Shown here piece after piece: positions 12,512-23,085 of a DNA stretch of 64,000 bases. The position numbers and the translations under genes are program-made. The DNA is from Labia minor. Taxonomy: Eukaryota; Arthropoda; Insecta; Dermaptera; Spongiphoridae. A model generated the notes under the pieces. That model was not told the origin of the DNA and did not search any database. It saw only the letters and a program-made list of their open reading frames with translations. The stretch spans positions 12,511,580 through 12,575,579 of the forward strand of contig OY720344.1 in NCBI GenBank assembly GCA_963082975.1, read 5' to 3'. Each line of letters begins with the position of its first letter. Positions within the stretch are counted from its first letter, which is position 1.

Positions 12512-12647
12512 GTAAAACATATAATGTCGCCTATTTGGCGACATACGAGTGCAACGGTAAAACATATAATGTCGCCTAGTTGGCGACGTACGAGTGCAAC
12601 GGTAAAAATATAATGTCGCCTAGTTGGCGACGTACGAGTGCAAAGGG
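12512..12647. repeat. Triple tandem subterminal repeat at right end of piggyBac
   Basis: There are three units of about 44-45 bp. Each ends in TACGAGTGCAA (12544-12554, 12589-12599, 12633-12643) and contains the palindrome GTCGCC-(5 nt)-GGCGAC. The last copy runs into the terminal repeat. These may be transposase-binding repeats; the left end lacks the same array and has looser TCGATAAG repeats. Confidence 0.85.
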
Positions 12648-12708
12648 TTAAAATTTATAATTTCCATTATTTATTAAATCTTAATGTATTATCATCATAA
12701 TAATAATA

Positions 12709-12955
12709 AGGCGTCACGCAGTATGCTTTTCTTTCAACATGGAGGACCCGGGTTCAAGTCCCGGGTCTAACAAGGGCTAGATAGGAAGGGTGTAGGAGGA
12801 TTAAACCCATCCAGCTTATGGAGTTACTTAAAGTAAGAAGTAGCGGTCACCGATCAAGAAAATCAAAATACAGGTTGAGACTGATCATACAACGCCTCTA
12901 TCCCGCTTAGGCGGTATCTACCTTGATAGACTCTGTTCTTTCAAAGTCGTTTTTT
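12709..12955 (+). repeat. tRNA-derived SINE
   Basis: A perfect tRNA T-arm is present at about 12756-12772: CCGGG stem, TTCAAGT loop, CCCGG stem. It gives a canonical RNA polymerase III B-box (GGTTCAAGTCC). A degenerate tRNA-like 5' half precedes it (GGCGTCACGCAGTATGC). About 180 bp of non-tRNA body follows, GC-richer than its surroundings. It is not a working tRNA gene because the acceptor stem does not close. The exact 3' end is uncertain. Confidence 0.6.
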
Positions 12956-14285
12956 GTGATAATGAAAATAAATTTGCACAATTAGGGGCTTCGTGGGTGA
13001 TTAAAATTCATTTCTTTCTCTTTAGAAGGAAATGTTTACAAATTTTAATGAATAAGACCAAAAAATCTGTATTTATGCTAATTTTATAAAATATAAGAAA
13101 ATTTAATTCTTTATTCTTTAAGAAAATACAAGAATAATATATATTTATATTTTAGATTAATATTTTATGAAGTTGTAATGCTTATAATATGTAAATTATA
13201 TATAATATCTAATTTTATTGAATATAAAATGAAAAATCAATTTTTTTAAGTGAATAACCAAAACCAACTTTCTATAATATGCTTAGTTTTATGACCATAC
13301 AAAAGAAATAAATGAAAATAGTAAAAAGGAAAGAACTGCGAATGGAGTGAATAATGTCACGGGGTATTGATCCACACCTTAACCTTCCCTATGGGCTTCT
13401 TTTAATGGAACGTCTACCGTTCTGACACTTTTTGTTGCCTTATTCTGATCTTCACCTGAGATTAATTTCATGTCACCTTATGTAAACTAATTAGAAATGA
13501 GTATGACATATCAGATGCACATCGAAATTATTTAACATTCAAAAATTCTCTTGTGAGAATTCTTTACGAATATTATTAAATTTGAGCTTCCGAGTATTAT
13601 AATAAATAAACATTCTTATTATATTTATATCATATTTATTGTATATGTTGCACGTTAATCATTTTTATTTTAAATTAGTGAGTTAATATTATAATTTTTT
13701 TTTGATTAAAAATAATTATTATTTAAAAACGTCTTTACTTTTAAGTTTTTAGCTTCTTTCAGTCTAATAAGTATTTCTTATAAGTAAATTTAAATAAATT
13801 GAACATAAAAATTAAAATTTTGAAATAAAATAAAGCAATTTCAAAGAATAATAATTGTAATTGTTTTTTTTTTTATATCAAATACTATGTATATAATCTA
13901 TGTATATGAAGGTTTTTTCAGGGAATTTGATGAAGGAATGCGATTGGAATTTCTTTTCCTCATTTGCATTTTACTAGAAAAGTATTTTGTTTTTATATAA
14001 AATATTTTCTTGATTAAGTTATTCTAATTAATATAATTTAATGAATTTTAATATTCTATATAAATATTTTACCAATTTTTGTTTTCCACATCATCATTCA
14101 TGTTAATCTTATTTGGATGACACGTGAGTTCAAAAACCTTGTGGGCACTTAAATTAATATTAATTTATTTGAAATTTTAGATAGAAGGTTTATATTCAGT
14201 TAATGGAATGATTCTATGTGTTGAAGTGTTATGAATTACATATATGAATAATTTAAAACATTATGATACATTCGTATTTATAGTA
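12956..14285. other. AT-rich intronic stretch with one unexplained segment
   Basis: Mostly A/T filler. The segment 13330-13480 (around GGAGTGAATAATGTCACGGG and GGAACGTCTACCGTTCTGAC) is of higher complexity, with no frame or repeat match. It is a possible conserved non-coding element or an old repeat. Confidence 0.45.
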
Positions 14286-15500
14286 GTTGCCTTTTTTACT
14301 ATCTCGCCAGAAGCTTGCGATCACGAAAATTTTCGATGTTGAGATTTTGATGTTATTATACGTTTCGAAGGTTCCTGAGTCATTTTCACTAAGGTTGAGA
14401 AAAATGTCTCTGTGTGGGCATTATTCGAAATTCGTAGTTTTCTATCAACTTTTGAGAAATGTAGCTCAACCGGAAAAGGGTCATTACTTACAAAGTTTTG
14501 ATTTTTTTTCCGCTAAAGTGACCGTAAAAATAAATATATATCTTTGATAATTTTTAACATGATTAAAAATTGTATAAAACTGCTATATATATAATTTCAG
14601 CTTGATTGAATCACTGAAATACCGGAATTAATTTTTTAACACTGCAAATCTCACGCGCCAACACGTGACCTGGTGCCATCAACAAAAAGTCAAACATGCG
14701 CTGGTTTAATAATTATTATTTATTAGGTAATTATACAGGAGACGGGCTAAAGAAGGTAGGTGGTTGAAACTTACTTTGAGGTGTTCCTTGAATGATTCTG
14801 AACAACTTTATATGCAACTTCTTTTATGATCTCTTTTATTTTAATTAATAAAATGTAATTAATTAAACAGTGTATTTCTCCTATAAGAAGGCTCAGTGGC
14901 TGACATTTTGTATATTTTTAAGACAGAATGATTCTGAACAACTTTATGTGCAACTTTTTTTAAGATCTCTTAAAAATATAATCTCATCTAAACAGAGATA
15001 CCCACCACCTTGATCCCACCGAAAAGACGTTGTAGGAATTCAACGTCGGGGTAGAATTCAAGTTGCTGTTTATCCAACTTAGAAAAAATATAATCTCATC
15101 TAAAAGGGAGATACCCACCACCTTGCCCCCACCGAAAGGTTGTTGTCGGGATTCAACGTCGGGATAAGTTGCAAGTCGTTGATGAAATCCAACGTCGAGA
15201 AAGAATACAAGTTGCTATATGTATATGTATATATGTACACTGTCTAATTAATTACATTTTATTAATTAAAATAAAAGAGATCATAAAAGAAGTTGCATAT
15301 AAAGTTGTTCAGAATCATTCAAGGAACATCTCAAAGTAAGTTTCAACCACCTACCTTCTTTAGCCCGTCTCCTGTATAATTACCATTTATTAATTTTAAT
15401 TTATAATTTATAATTAATTAAATTTAATTTAAATATAATATATTTGTTAATTAATCCAATTAACATTGCGAGATAGTCGAGTGGAGACACTCCAGCTAAT
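14286..15500 (+). mobile_element. Family A element, copy 2, split by a foldback-type insertion
   Basis: The 5' end is TTTTTACTATCTCGCCAGAAG and the 3' end is GCGAGATAGTCGAGTGGAGACACTCCAG at about 15470-15497 (inverted repeat plus hairpin). The middle of the consensus is shortened after AATGTCTCTGTG. The element is interrupted at its AT-rich 3' region by a 659-bp insertion (14726-15384). Confidence 0.85.
14726..15384. mobile_element. Long-TIR (foldback-like) element of unknown superfamily
   Basis: Inverted ends of about 145 bp start GGTAATTATACAGGAGACGG at the left (14726-14872) and are mirrored at the right (15238-15384). The 8-bp duplication ATTTATTA flanks it (14718-14725 and 15385-15392). 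The interior holds two similar direct copies of a block containing ATAATCTCATCTAAA and GAGATACCCACCACCTTG (about 14979-15180), with repeated CAACGTCG words. There is no coding frame. An 8-bp duplication fits hAT, P or Merlin, but the terminal GG does not settle it. Confidence 0.85.
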
Positions 15501-16209
15501 TTTTATAAATAACACTACTAAAAATAGATTTTTAACTAATTATTTATCAAATAATTAGTTTTTTTAGAAAAAAATATCGTATATTTTAATTTATTTATAA
15601 TTTACTATCTTCAGAGTAATTAATTATTGACTTATACATTTTTAATAAAAATATTTATTTAAAGAGATTAATTATCTTATTTTGTTTTTGTTTTTTGTAC
15701 ATGATTTATCACAAAATTTTCATACATATATTACATATAGATAAACTACAATTCTGTTTGCACTACATCACTCCTCCTCATTTAGCAGGTAAACAACGCA
15801 CGCGGATGAAAAGATCATACACGTTACGGTCCATTAATTTGGAAAATCTGATTTCACTTGGCCTCTATCTGTGAAATCAAAAGCCTAATGAATTGTTATA
15901 ACTTGAATGTGCAATTTTTCATGTTTTTAGATATATACAACAACAAATTCATGGAGGTCATAAACAAACAAATGAGAATGTAATACATTGGATCAGGAAA
16001 TTTTCTTTTATTTAAAAAGATGAAAAGGTTAAAAAAAAACAAAACAAAACAAAAAAAAATTAGAAATCGTTAATCGTTTCTGATATAATTAATGTGGTTT
16101 TTATATGATTTAATATTATTATAGTAATTTATATTGATAAAACTTATTTAATGAAGTATAAAGAAATTAAGAAAAAAAATGTTTTTAAATTAAAATTAAT
16201 GAAAAGTAA
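15501..16209. other. AT-rich intronic stretch
   Basis: A/T filler. A short non-repetitive patch at about 15770-15890 (CACGCGGATGAAAAGATC, TTCACTTGGCCTCTATCTG) has no recognised identity. Confidence 0.45.
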
Positions 16210-16800
16210 TTTTTACTATCTCTTACGAGATGCGATCACGAAAATTTTCGATGTTGAGATTTTGATGTTTTTATACGTTTTGAAGGTTCCTGAATCATTT
16301 TCACTAAGGTTGAGAAAAATGTCTGTGTGTGTATGTGTGTGTGTCTGTATGTATGTAACCAAGATTAAGCAAAAACGGTTTGGGCTAGAATGATGAAATT
16401 TGGTATATGAGCATTATTCAAAATTCGTAGTTTTCTATCAACTTTTGAGAAATGTACCTCAACCGGAAGAGGATCATTTCCTACAACGTTTTTATTTTTT
16501 TCCTCTAAAGTGACCGTAACAATAAAGATATATGTTTGATAATTTTTCACATGATTAATAATTGTATAAAACTGCTATATATAGAATTTCAGCTTGATTG
16601 AATCGCTGAAAGTAACAGAATTAATTTTTTAACACTGCAAATCTCACGCGCCAACACGTGACGTGATGCCATCAACAAAACATGCGCTGGTTTAATATTT
16701 ATTATTTATAAATAATTAAATTTATTTAAATTTAAATATAATATATTATGTTATTTAATCCTATTCAAATTGCGAGATAGTTGAGTGGAGACACTCCAGC
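16210..16800 (+). mobile_element. Family A element, copy 3
   Basis: A near-complete copy: TTTTTACTATCTC at the 5' end, then TGCGATCACGAAAATTTTCG, a TG-rich microsatellite (TGTGTGTATGTGTGTG), the core AATGATGAAATTTGGTATATG, an E-box-like CACGTGACGTG, and GCGAGATAG plus hairpin GAGTGGAGACACTC at the 3' end. The reading frames at 16151-16550 are chance frames in the repeat. Confidence 0.88.
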
Positions 16801-18143
16801 TAATTTTTATTATTATTATTTGAAGACCAAAATCATATCCTGTCCCAAAAAACACCACAAGCAAATCACAAAGATTTATATATAAGTAATTGATTACAAT
16901 TTAAAAATAATGAAATTTGCAATTTAATAATTTAACAATGATGTTGATTAATTAAATAAAAATCGTACATTTTATATTAATCTATAAATTTACAAATTAT
17001 TATGTATGGTATAATAAGTTTTTAATAATAAATTTATTGAAATATCATTTTATATTTTACATTTAATGTTATTAAACAAGTAAGCAAGTAATTAAGGCTG
17101 TCTCTATTAAAATTGTTTATTTAGTTTCTGGATTCAAACATAAATGCATATTACATGTTCGAAAAACAAATATTGATATATATCACCCATCTGTTGCACT
17201 AGTATAGATAAGAGGGAAGGATTATTGGTTTAATTTTAGAAAGTGCAAAAAGTTAATAGATATTTTGATAATATCTTATTTATTGTATCCATTATTTTGA
17301 TAATATCTTATTTATTAAAAGTACATTTTTAATATACAAAGTATTTTTAAGTCATCATTTTAACTTAAATTTAGCATAAAATAACATAAATAACTAGAAA
17401 AGTTTTAACCTCCAATAATATATATATATATATACGAGTATAAGATCAATTTTCCTGGGTATATTATTTTACAATCTCGAACACACATGACTTATAAACA
17501 ATAATTTACCCACTCAATTGTATTTTGAGTGAAAAAGTTTCAGCGACTTCATATAAAAAGTTCAAATAGGAAAAAAATCCTTTGGGATTTTTAATTAAAA
17601 GAGAAACTTATTTAAATGAAGTGGAAGTAACTCTTTTTGCCTAAATCCCAGGGGCCTCCATTAAGAGACACGCCAACTCGAAGAAAATAACAAATATTAT
17701 ACGGTATATCTATATTTCTTATTTCTTCCAAATTAATGTATTGTATTTTATATAAATTTCCTTCGACTTATTTATTACTTTTTCAAATTCAATCAATTAA
17801 AATGAAAATATATTATAATTTATAAATTGTAACAAAAATAATGTATTATTAAGTTTAAGAAAATGGTTCATAATATTGTTTCATATATAAATCAATTTAT
17901 ATATAACAATATAATAACATAATCATATATCATTTCATCACTAGTTTGGCTTAAATTTTTCACAATTAATATAAACAATACTTTATAGTAATTTATAAAT
18001 TTTTTGACTGAAGTTAAGAAGAATAATTTTGAATATTTAAGTTTATTATTTTTTTTTCTAATACAAATAAATTGTTTTATCCACACAATTCTAACTTTAT
18101 TAATTTTAATATTAAATTTTTTTTACTTTTATTTTATTTAAAT

Positions 18144-18183
<40 letters not shown>

Positions 18184-20584
18184 TACATTACTTTATTGTA
18201 TTATAAATTATATATTATATAGTACATATAACAATATACATGAATAAATAAATAAAAATTTTCGATTAAAGTTCTAATTTAAATAAAATATGGGAAAAAA
18301 TAATTCAAATTTATAGAAGGTAAAATATATTTCAGGGGTTTTTTTTTGTTGTTGTTGTAATTTTCTCATTTCTCGAAATCTCCTTTGTCATCGAGTAATA
18401 GAGTTGGTTGATACGGTAGCGAGCGTCAGGTGGTTGTGCAAAGAGACAGAAAGCTCTCTCATAAATTATTATATCTAATAAATCAATTTGTTATACATGT
18501 ATTCTTCTGTGTCAAATGAATGACATATTATTTTCAAGTATTTAATTTTTTATTTTTTAATATAAGCATATAATTATTTATTTTTATCTTCTATAAAAAT
18601 ACTAGTAGAGAAAGTCAACGTTTTTAACTACGTTATTTTTAATTGCATTGTCATTTGATAAAATGCACATTATTATTTATTATTTCATTAAGTTCAAAAA
18701 CGAAATTGAAAACATTCTCTTCGTTTCACTTTGCATGTAAAAAACAATAGAATTATCTTTCATTCTTATCTCAATCCTATTCTATTTAATTTAATACAAT
18801 TAGAGCTATATTAATTTTATTTTTTCGTTTTAATTTTATATATGTATATATATTAAGAACTCAGGAATGAATTTACAATATCATTAAAATGTTTAATTTT
18901 TTATAATTTTTTTTTTTTATTATTAAAATATTCAAAATATATCTTATTTAGATAAATTTTGCCTTATAATAATTCATAAAGTGTACGTAGTAACTTTTTT
19001 GAAAAATATTTCAAAAAATAGACGATTTTATATATAATATAAAAAATAAAAATAAAAAAATAACATTAAAATTCTTACTACAAATCATTGGTGTTATCAA
19101 TATAATACTATATTATTATAATCCCAAATAATCATTCTCCACAAAAAAAAAACAGTAATTATTCTATTTTTCTCACAGAAAGACCTTAAAGAGAAATATT
19201 TTTTTCTAAAATTATTAATATATGTATTCTTTTTTAAGTATATATATATTACTAGGTAATTAAACTAACACATTTATATTTTAATTAACTGTACGTTTGA
19301 AATATGAAAAAAATAAATATATTGGTAATATATATATATATTTTAAGCTGTGTAATTTTAATCATATATTATCCAAGTTATATGTATTTAATTAATTTAT
19401 AATTATATTTCTCTCAACATTTTAATTAAATAAATCCAATTTTATATATTGAAATTGATTAATATTATACGTATTATGATATTTTCTTTTTTGTTTTTTA
19501 TGTATTTATAATAACAATATTTTAGGTTTTTCATTCATTCTCTGAAATTATTTTTGAATATTGTTAGATAATAGGTTTCTAATAACATTAATAATTAATT
19601 GACCATTAAAACTAAAAAGTTGATTGATTTAATAGAATCATTTTTAAATGAACAACAAAATATAAAAAAATTAAGTCTATTTCAAAAAATTTAAATACTC
19701 TTTTTTTCAATTAATAATCAATATCATTTAAATAAATTAATTTTACCATTCTTTATTTAAAATTTAAGTTAGTTTTTTGGTATATCGAATGAAAAGATTC
19801 ATATGAAATTTTATCTGCTATTTTGTTTTTATCTTAATTCAAAATAAACTTAACAGAATTTCAAATTTAACTTAAAATTTGCAATTTAAGTGCACGAGTA
19901 ACTAAATAATGTTTCCTATAAAAAATAATTTTTTTCTCAAATTAATTTTTTGAATCTATTTAATTTTAATAAATATAACAAATCAAGTTTTTTATGAATA
20001 AAAAAAAAAAAAAAAACTCGAATTTGTTGATTTTTTTTTATTTGAATTTGATTGTTAATGTGACATGAATAGTCATTAGTCGTTTTAAATCGTGAATTTG
20101 AATGAAATGCCATGATATTGGTATGACATGTTCATGGATTGGTACTCCTCTCCCAAGATTTGAAAATGCTCTCCGATAAATAAGCTCTGTCATTAAACAT
20201 GAGGCATGGATCAGGTGACACGGATATCCACTTGTCCGGTGCCAAGCGGAGAAGCGAATGCGGCGTCTAGGATGCCTTTGGATTGTCCCGGTTGCCTGTA
20301 TTGTGCCAAATATGGACAACTGGGCCCCATGGATAGCCTACCGCATATTTACCCCCCACCCCACCCACCACTCCTCTTGCCTAGCCCTTCAACTGTGTTC
20401 TCCATTCCATTACCTATTTCCAAGCAATTACTAACCTTTCAATTAAAATTAATATCTAATTTACTAGATATCATTTCTAACTACAATTAATTATAAAAAT
20501 TCTTTTATCAAACTAAATTCCTTATCTCCTTTTACTTAGGCATTATTTTTAAATAGACAATAATCAAAAAATGTTCTCATTTAT
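16801..20584. other. AT-rich intronic stretch with two small unexplained patches
   Basis: Long A/T filler with (TA)n at about 18146-18181. Patches at 17635-17690 (CCCAGGGGCCTCCATTAAG) and 18355-18460 (TCATCGAGTAATAGAGTTGG, GGTAGCGAGCGTCAGGTGG) are more complex but unassigned. The island at 20150-20400 is listed separately. Confidence 0.5.
20150..20410. other. GC-richer island, unassigned (possible exon or conserved non-coding DNA)
   Basis: About 200 bp of balanced composition, with overlapping open frames on both strands (plus from 20206, starting MDQVTRISTCPVPSGEANAA; minus frames across the same bases). It is followed by a C-rich tract (CCCCCCACCCCACCCACC) leading into TTGCCTAG, an acceptor-like end. 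No domain is recognised, and neither strand has a clear donor/acceptor pair, so I do not call a gene. Confidence 0.35.
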
Positions 20585-20708
20585 TACTATCTCGCCAGAG
20601 ATGTATGTAACCAAGATAACGCAAAAACGGTTTGAGCTAGAATCATGAAATATGGTACATGGGCATTATTCAAAATTCATAATTTTCTCTCAACTTTTGA
20701 GAAATGTA
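20585..20708 (+). mobile_element. Family A fragment, copy 4 (internally deleted, 3' truncated)
   Basis: It has TTATTACTATCTCGCCAGAGATG at the 5' end, then jumps to the post-microsatellite core (GCAAAAACGGTTTGAGCTAG, ATGAAATATGGTACATGG) and breaks off after CTTTTGAGAAATGTAAG. It shares the variant ATGAAATATGG with copy 5, which suggests close relation. Confidence 0.8.
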
Positions 20709-21190
20709 AGTTAAGAGAACATTTTCATAAAAAATATTAATTTTTTTTTTTTTTTTTTTAATTATAAATGAATATAATATGATTCAATTCTTATACATTT
20801 TAGAAATCTATTAATATTACAAATTCAAAAAATACTAAATAATAATCAACTAAAATAAAGTAGGGCAAAATTTTTTTTTAATAATATTAAATAAAAAATA
20901 AATTATAGAAGAAAAAATAAAGTAAATAATTGAAGATACTTATAATATAAATTAAATGATTCCCCGATTGATTTAAAAGATAAAGCAATAACTGCGGGGG
21001 AATTTCTCTTTTGACAACATCGTATAAGATTGTCTCGAATATTATTTTATTAAAATTACTACGATATACAGAGAAAATATTAGGAGAATATCAACCAGGC
21101 CAAATCGATCAACATTATGTCAGATATTTTCATTGAAGTAGATATTAGAAAAAAACTTGAATTCTCTATTTCTGTTCACCAATTCTCTGT
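20709..21190. other. AT-rich intronic stretch
   Basis: A/T filler with a T run at about 20742-20759. Nothing recognised. Confidence 0.5.
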
Positions 21191-21768
21191 CGAGATAGTA
21201 TTGCGATCACGAAAATTTTCGATGTTGAGATTTTGATGTTTTTATATGTTTTGAAGGTCCCTGAATCATTTTCACTAAGGTTGAGAAAAATGTCTGTGTG
21301 TGTATGTAGACAAGATTACGCAAAAACGGTTTGAGCTAGAATCATGAAATATGGTACATGGGCATTATTCAAAATTCATAATTTTCTCTCAACTTTTGAG
21401 AAATGTAGCTCAACCGGAAGAGGGTCATTACCTACAACGTTTTGATTTTTTTCTTCTAAAGTGACCGTAAAAATAAAGATATATGTTTGATAATTTTTCA
21501 CATGATTAAAAATTGTATAAAACTGCTATATATAGAATTTCAGCTTGATTGAATCGCTGAAAGTACCAGAATTAATTTTATAACACTGCAAATCTCACTC
21601 GCCAACACGTGACGTGGTTCCATCAACAAAGAGCCAAACATGCGCTGGTTTAATAAATATTATTTATTAATTTTAATTTATAATTTAATTAATTTAATTT
21701 AATTTAAATTAATATATGTTATTTAATCCAATTCAAATTTGCGAGATAGTCGAGTGGAGACACTCCAG
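21191..21768 (+). mobile_element. Family A element, copy 5
   Basis: The 5' end is slightly decayed (TCGAGATAGTATTGCGATCAC). The full core and AT-rich 3' region follow, ending GCGAGATAGTCGAGTGGAGA and CACTCCAG at 21768 before a T run. It is nearly collinear with copies 3 and 7. Confidence 0.88.
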
Positions 21769-22260
21769 ATTTTTTTTCACTCTTTGATAATAATATTGTT
21801 ATTTGAACTAATAGAATATTCATTGTGATAACAATACATCTTTTTTTCAGTAGATAGTAGATATGCTGTTACTTGCAATTTTTAATGATTTCAAAATCCC
21901 TCTTTTCCCATATTTTAAATAAAAACATAAAAATAATGAGGGAAATAAAATGATAATAAACAACAAAATATAAAACATAAAAAAAAAAAAATTAAGAAAG
22001 CAGTCTTTTCTTTTATATGTATAAAGAATATAAACCACAACGATACTAATAATTATTGAGGAGACGGAAGGGAAAAGTAATAAACAGAAGCGAAAAATGA
22101 ATAATCATTCTTTTTTTTTAAATAAATGTATATGAATGCAAATTTATTAAGAATAACAAAAGTTATATGTATTATAATATAAATAATGTTAATATTTTCT
22201 GTTAAAGTAATTTCAGTTCAACATTTAGGTCTGTCCTATAATAAAATTACTATTTACAAT

Positions 22261-23085
22261 ATGAGGTCTGTTCTTAAGAAAAGGAGAATTTTGAATTTTC
22301 GCAGGCTGTGTACATTCGATTATGAAAATTGTTTTTTTGTTATCTTGGTACATATATGTTTCTCATATGTTGACCTTATCAGCCATTTTGGATTAGTAGT
22401 TTGTTTTTGAAAACTGAAAAAGTTAGTCACGTTTTTGTGTGTTCTTCGATTTTTTACTTCAAAGAATCTGTACTAAATTTTGCGTTAAAAATGGAATAAA
22501 GTGCTCCGACGCACTTAAAATGTTGACTGAGGCATTCAGCGAGTATACTTTGTCTCAAAAAAGTGTTTATAAGTGGTACAAGGGCTTTAAAAAAGCACGC
22601 CAAGTTCGATTAAATGTGGAGGTTTTGCTATTCTTCTATTACAATGGCGTGGTGCATCATGAGTTCTTGCCAACAGGTTGTACTGTTAATAAGGAATACT
22701 ACAAGGAAGTTATGCAACGTTTGCGTGAAGCAATTCAGTTCAATCGATCGGAATTGTGAAAAATCAAATCATAGATTTTGCACCAGCTCAAATATAATTG
22801 CTTGTTCGTGTTTTTTTTTTTTGCCAAAAACAACACCGTAATCATGCCTCAACCACCGTATTCACCAGATTTGACTTCCTGCGACTTTTTCTTATTCTCA
22901 AAACTGAAGAGACCAATAAAAGGAAAGCGTTTTGTCACAATTGATGAGATAAAGTCGAAATCGAAGAACGAGCTGACCATAAATCCATTATATCTGAGGG
23001 GAATTACTTTGAAGAGGACATGTTGATTAAATAAATACTTTTCGAAATAATTCAAAATTCACCTTTTCTTTTGAACAAACCTCGT
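22261..23085 (+). mobile_element. mariner element with internal deletion
   Basis: The ends are imperfect inverted repeats of about 40 bp: GAGGTCTGTTCTTAAGAAAA at the left and the reverse of GAGGTTTGTTCAAAAGAAAA at the right. The element is about 825 bp against about 1.3 kb for an intact mariner. Confidence 0.85.
22439..23026 (+). pseudogene. mariner transposase, deleted and nonsense-mutated
   Basis: The frame reads CVKNGIKCSDALKMLTEAF and LSQKSVYKWYKGFK (helix-turn-helix DNA-binding region). It then jumps across a deletion to YYNGVVHHEFLPTGCTVNKE and, after two in-frame stops (both at expected Trp codons, TGA about 22757 and TAG about 22772), to MPQPPYSPDLTSCDFFLF near 22843-22900. The first catalytic Asp region is deleted and the second (HHDN) is mutated to HQLK; only the third Asp motif (SPDLTSCDF) is kept. 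The codons stay in one frame throughout. It cannot be active. Confidence 0.88.

Larger units (their letters stand above)
8705..12647 (-). mobile_element. piggyBac-superfamily DNA transposon, complete ends, dead transposase
   Basis: Both ends carry the inverted repeat CCCTTTGCACTCGTA (8705-8719, and reversed at 12633-12647). Each end is flanked by TTAA (8701-8704 and 12648-12651), the piggyBac target duplication. A transposase pseudogene lies inside on the minus strand. Without the nested hAT element (11326-12413) the original element would be about 2.85 kb, a normal piggyBac size. The right end holds three tandem units of about 45 bp that each repeat the TIR word. Confidence 0.95.

Noticed and set aside
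12709-12790. Functional tRNA gene
   Set aside because: The T-arm and B-box are perfect, but the acceptor and D-arm do not form, so it is better explained as a SINE head.
16151-16550. Frames overlapping family A copy 3 (and the similar ones at 6610-6843 and 14287-14547)
   Set aside because: The same peptides appear wherever the repeat occurs and are broken differently in each copy, so they are repeat by-products.
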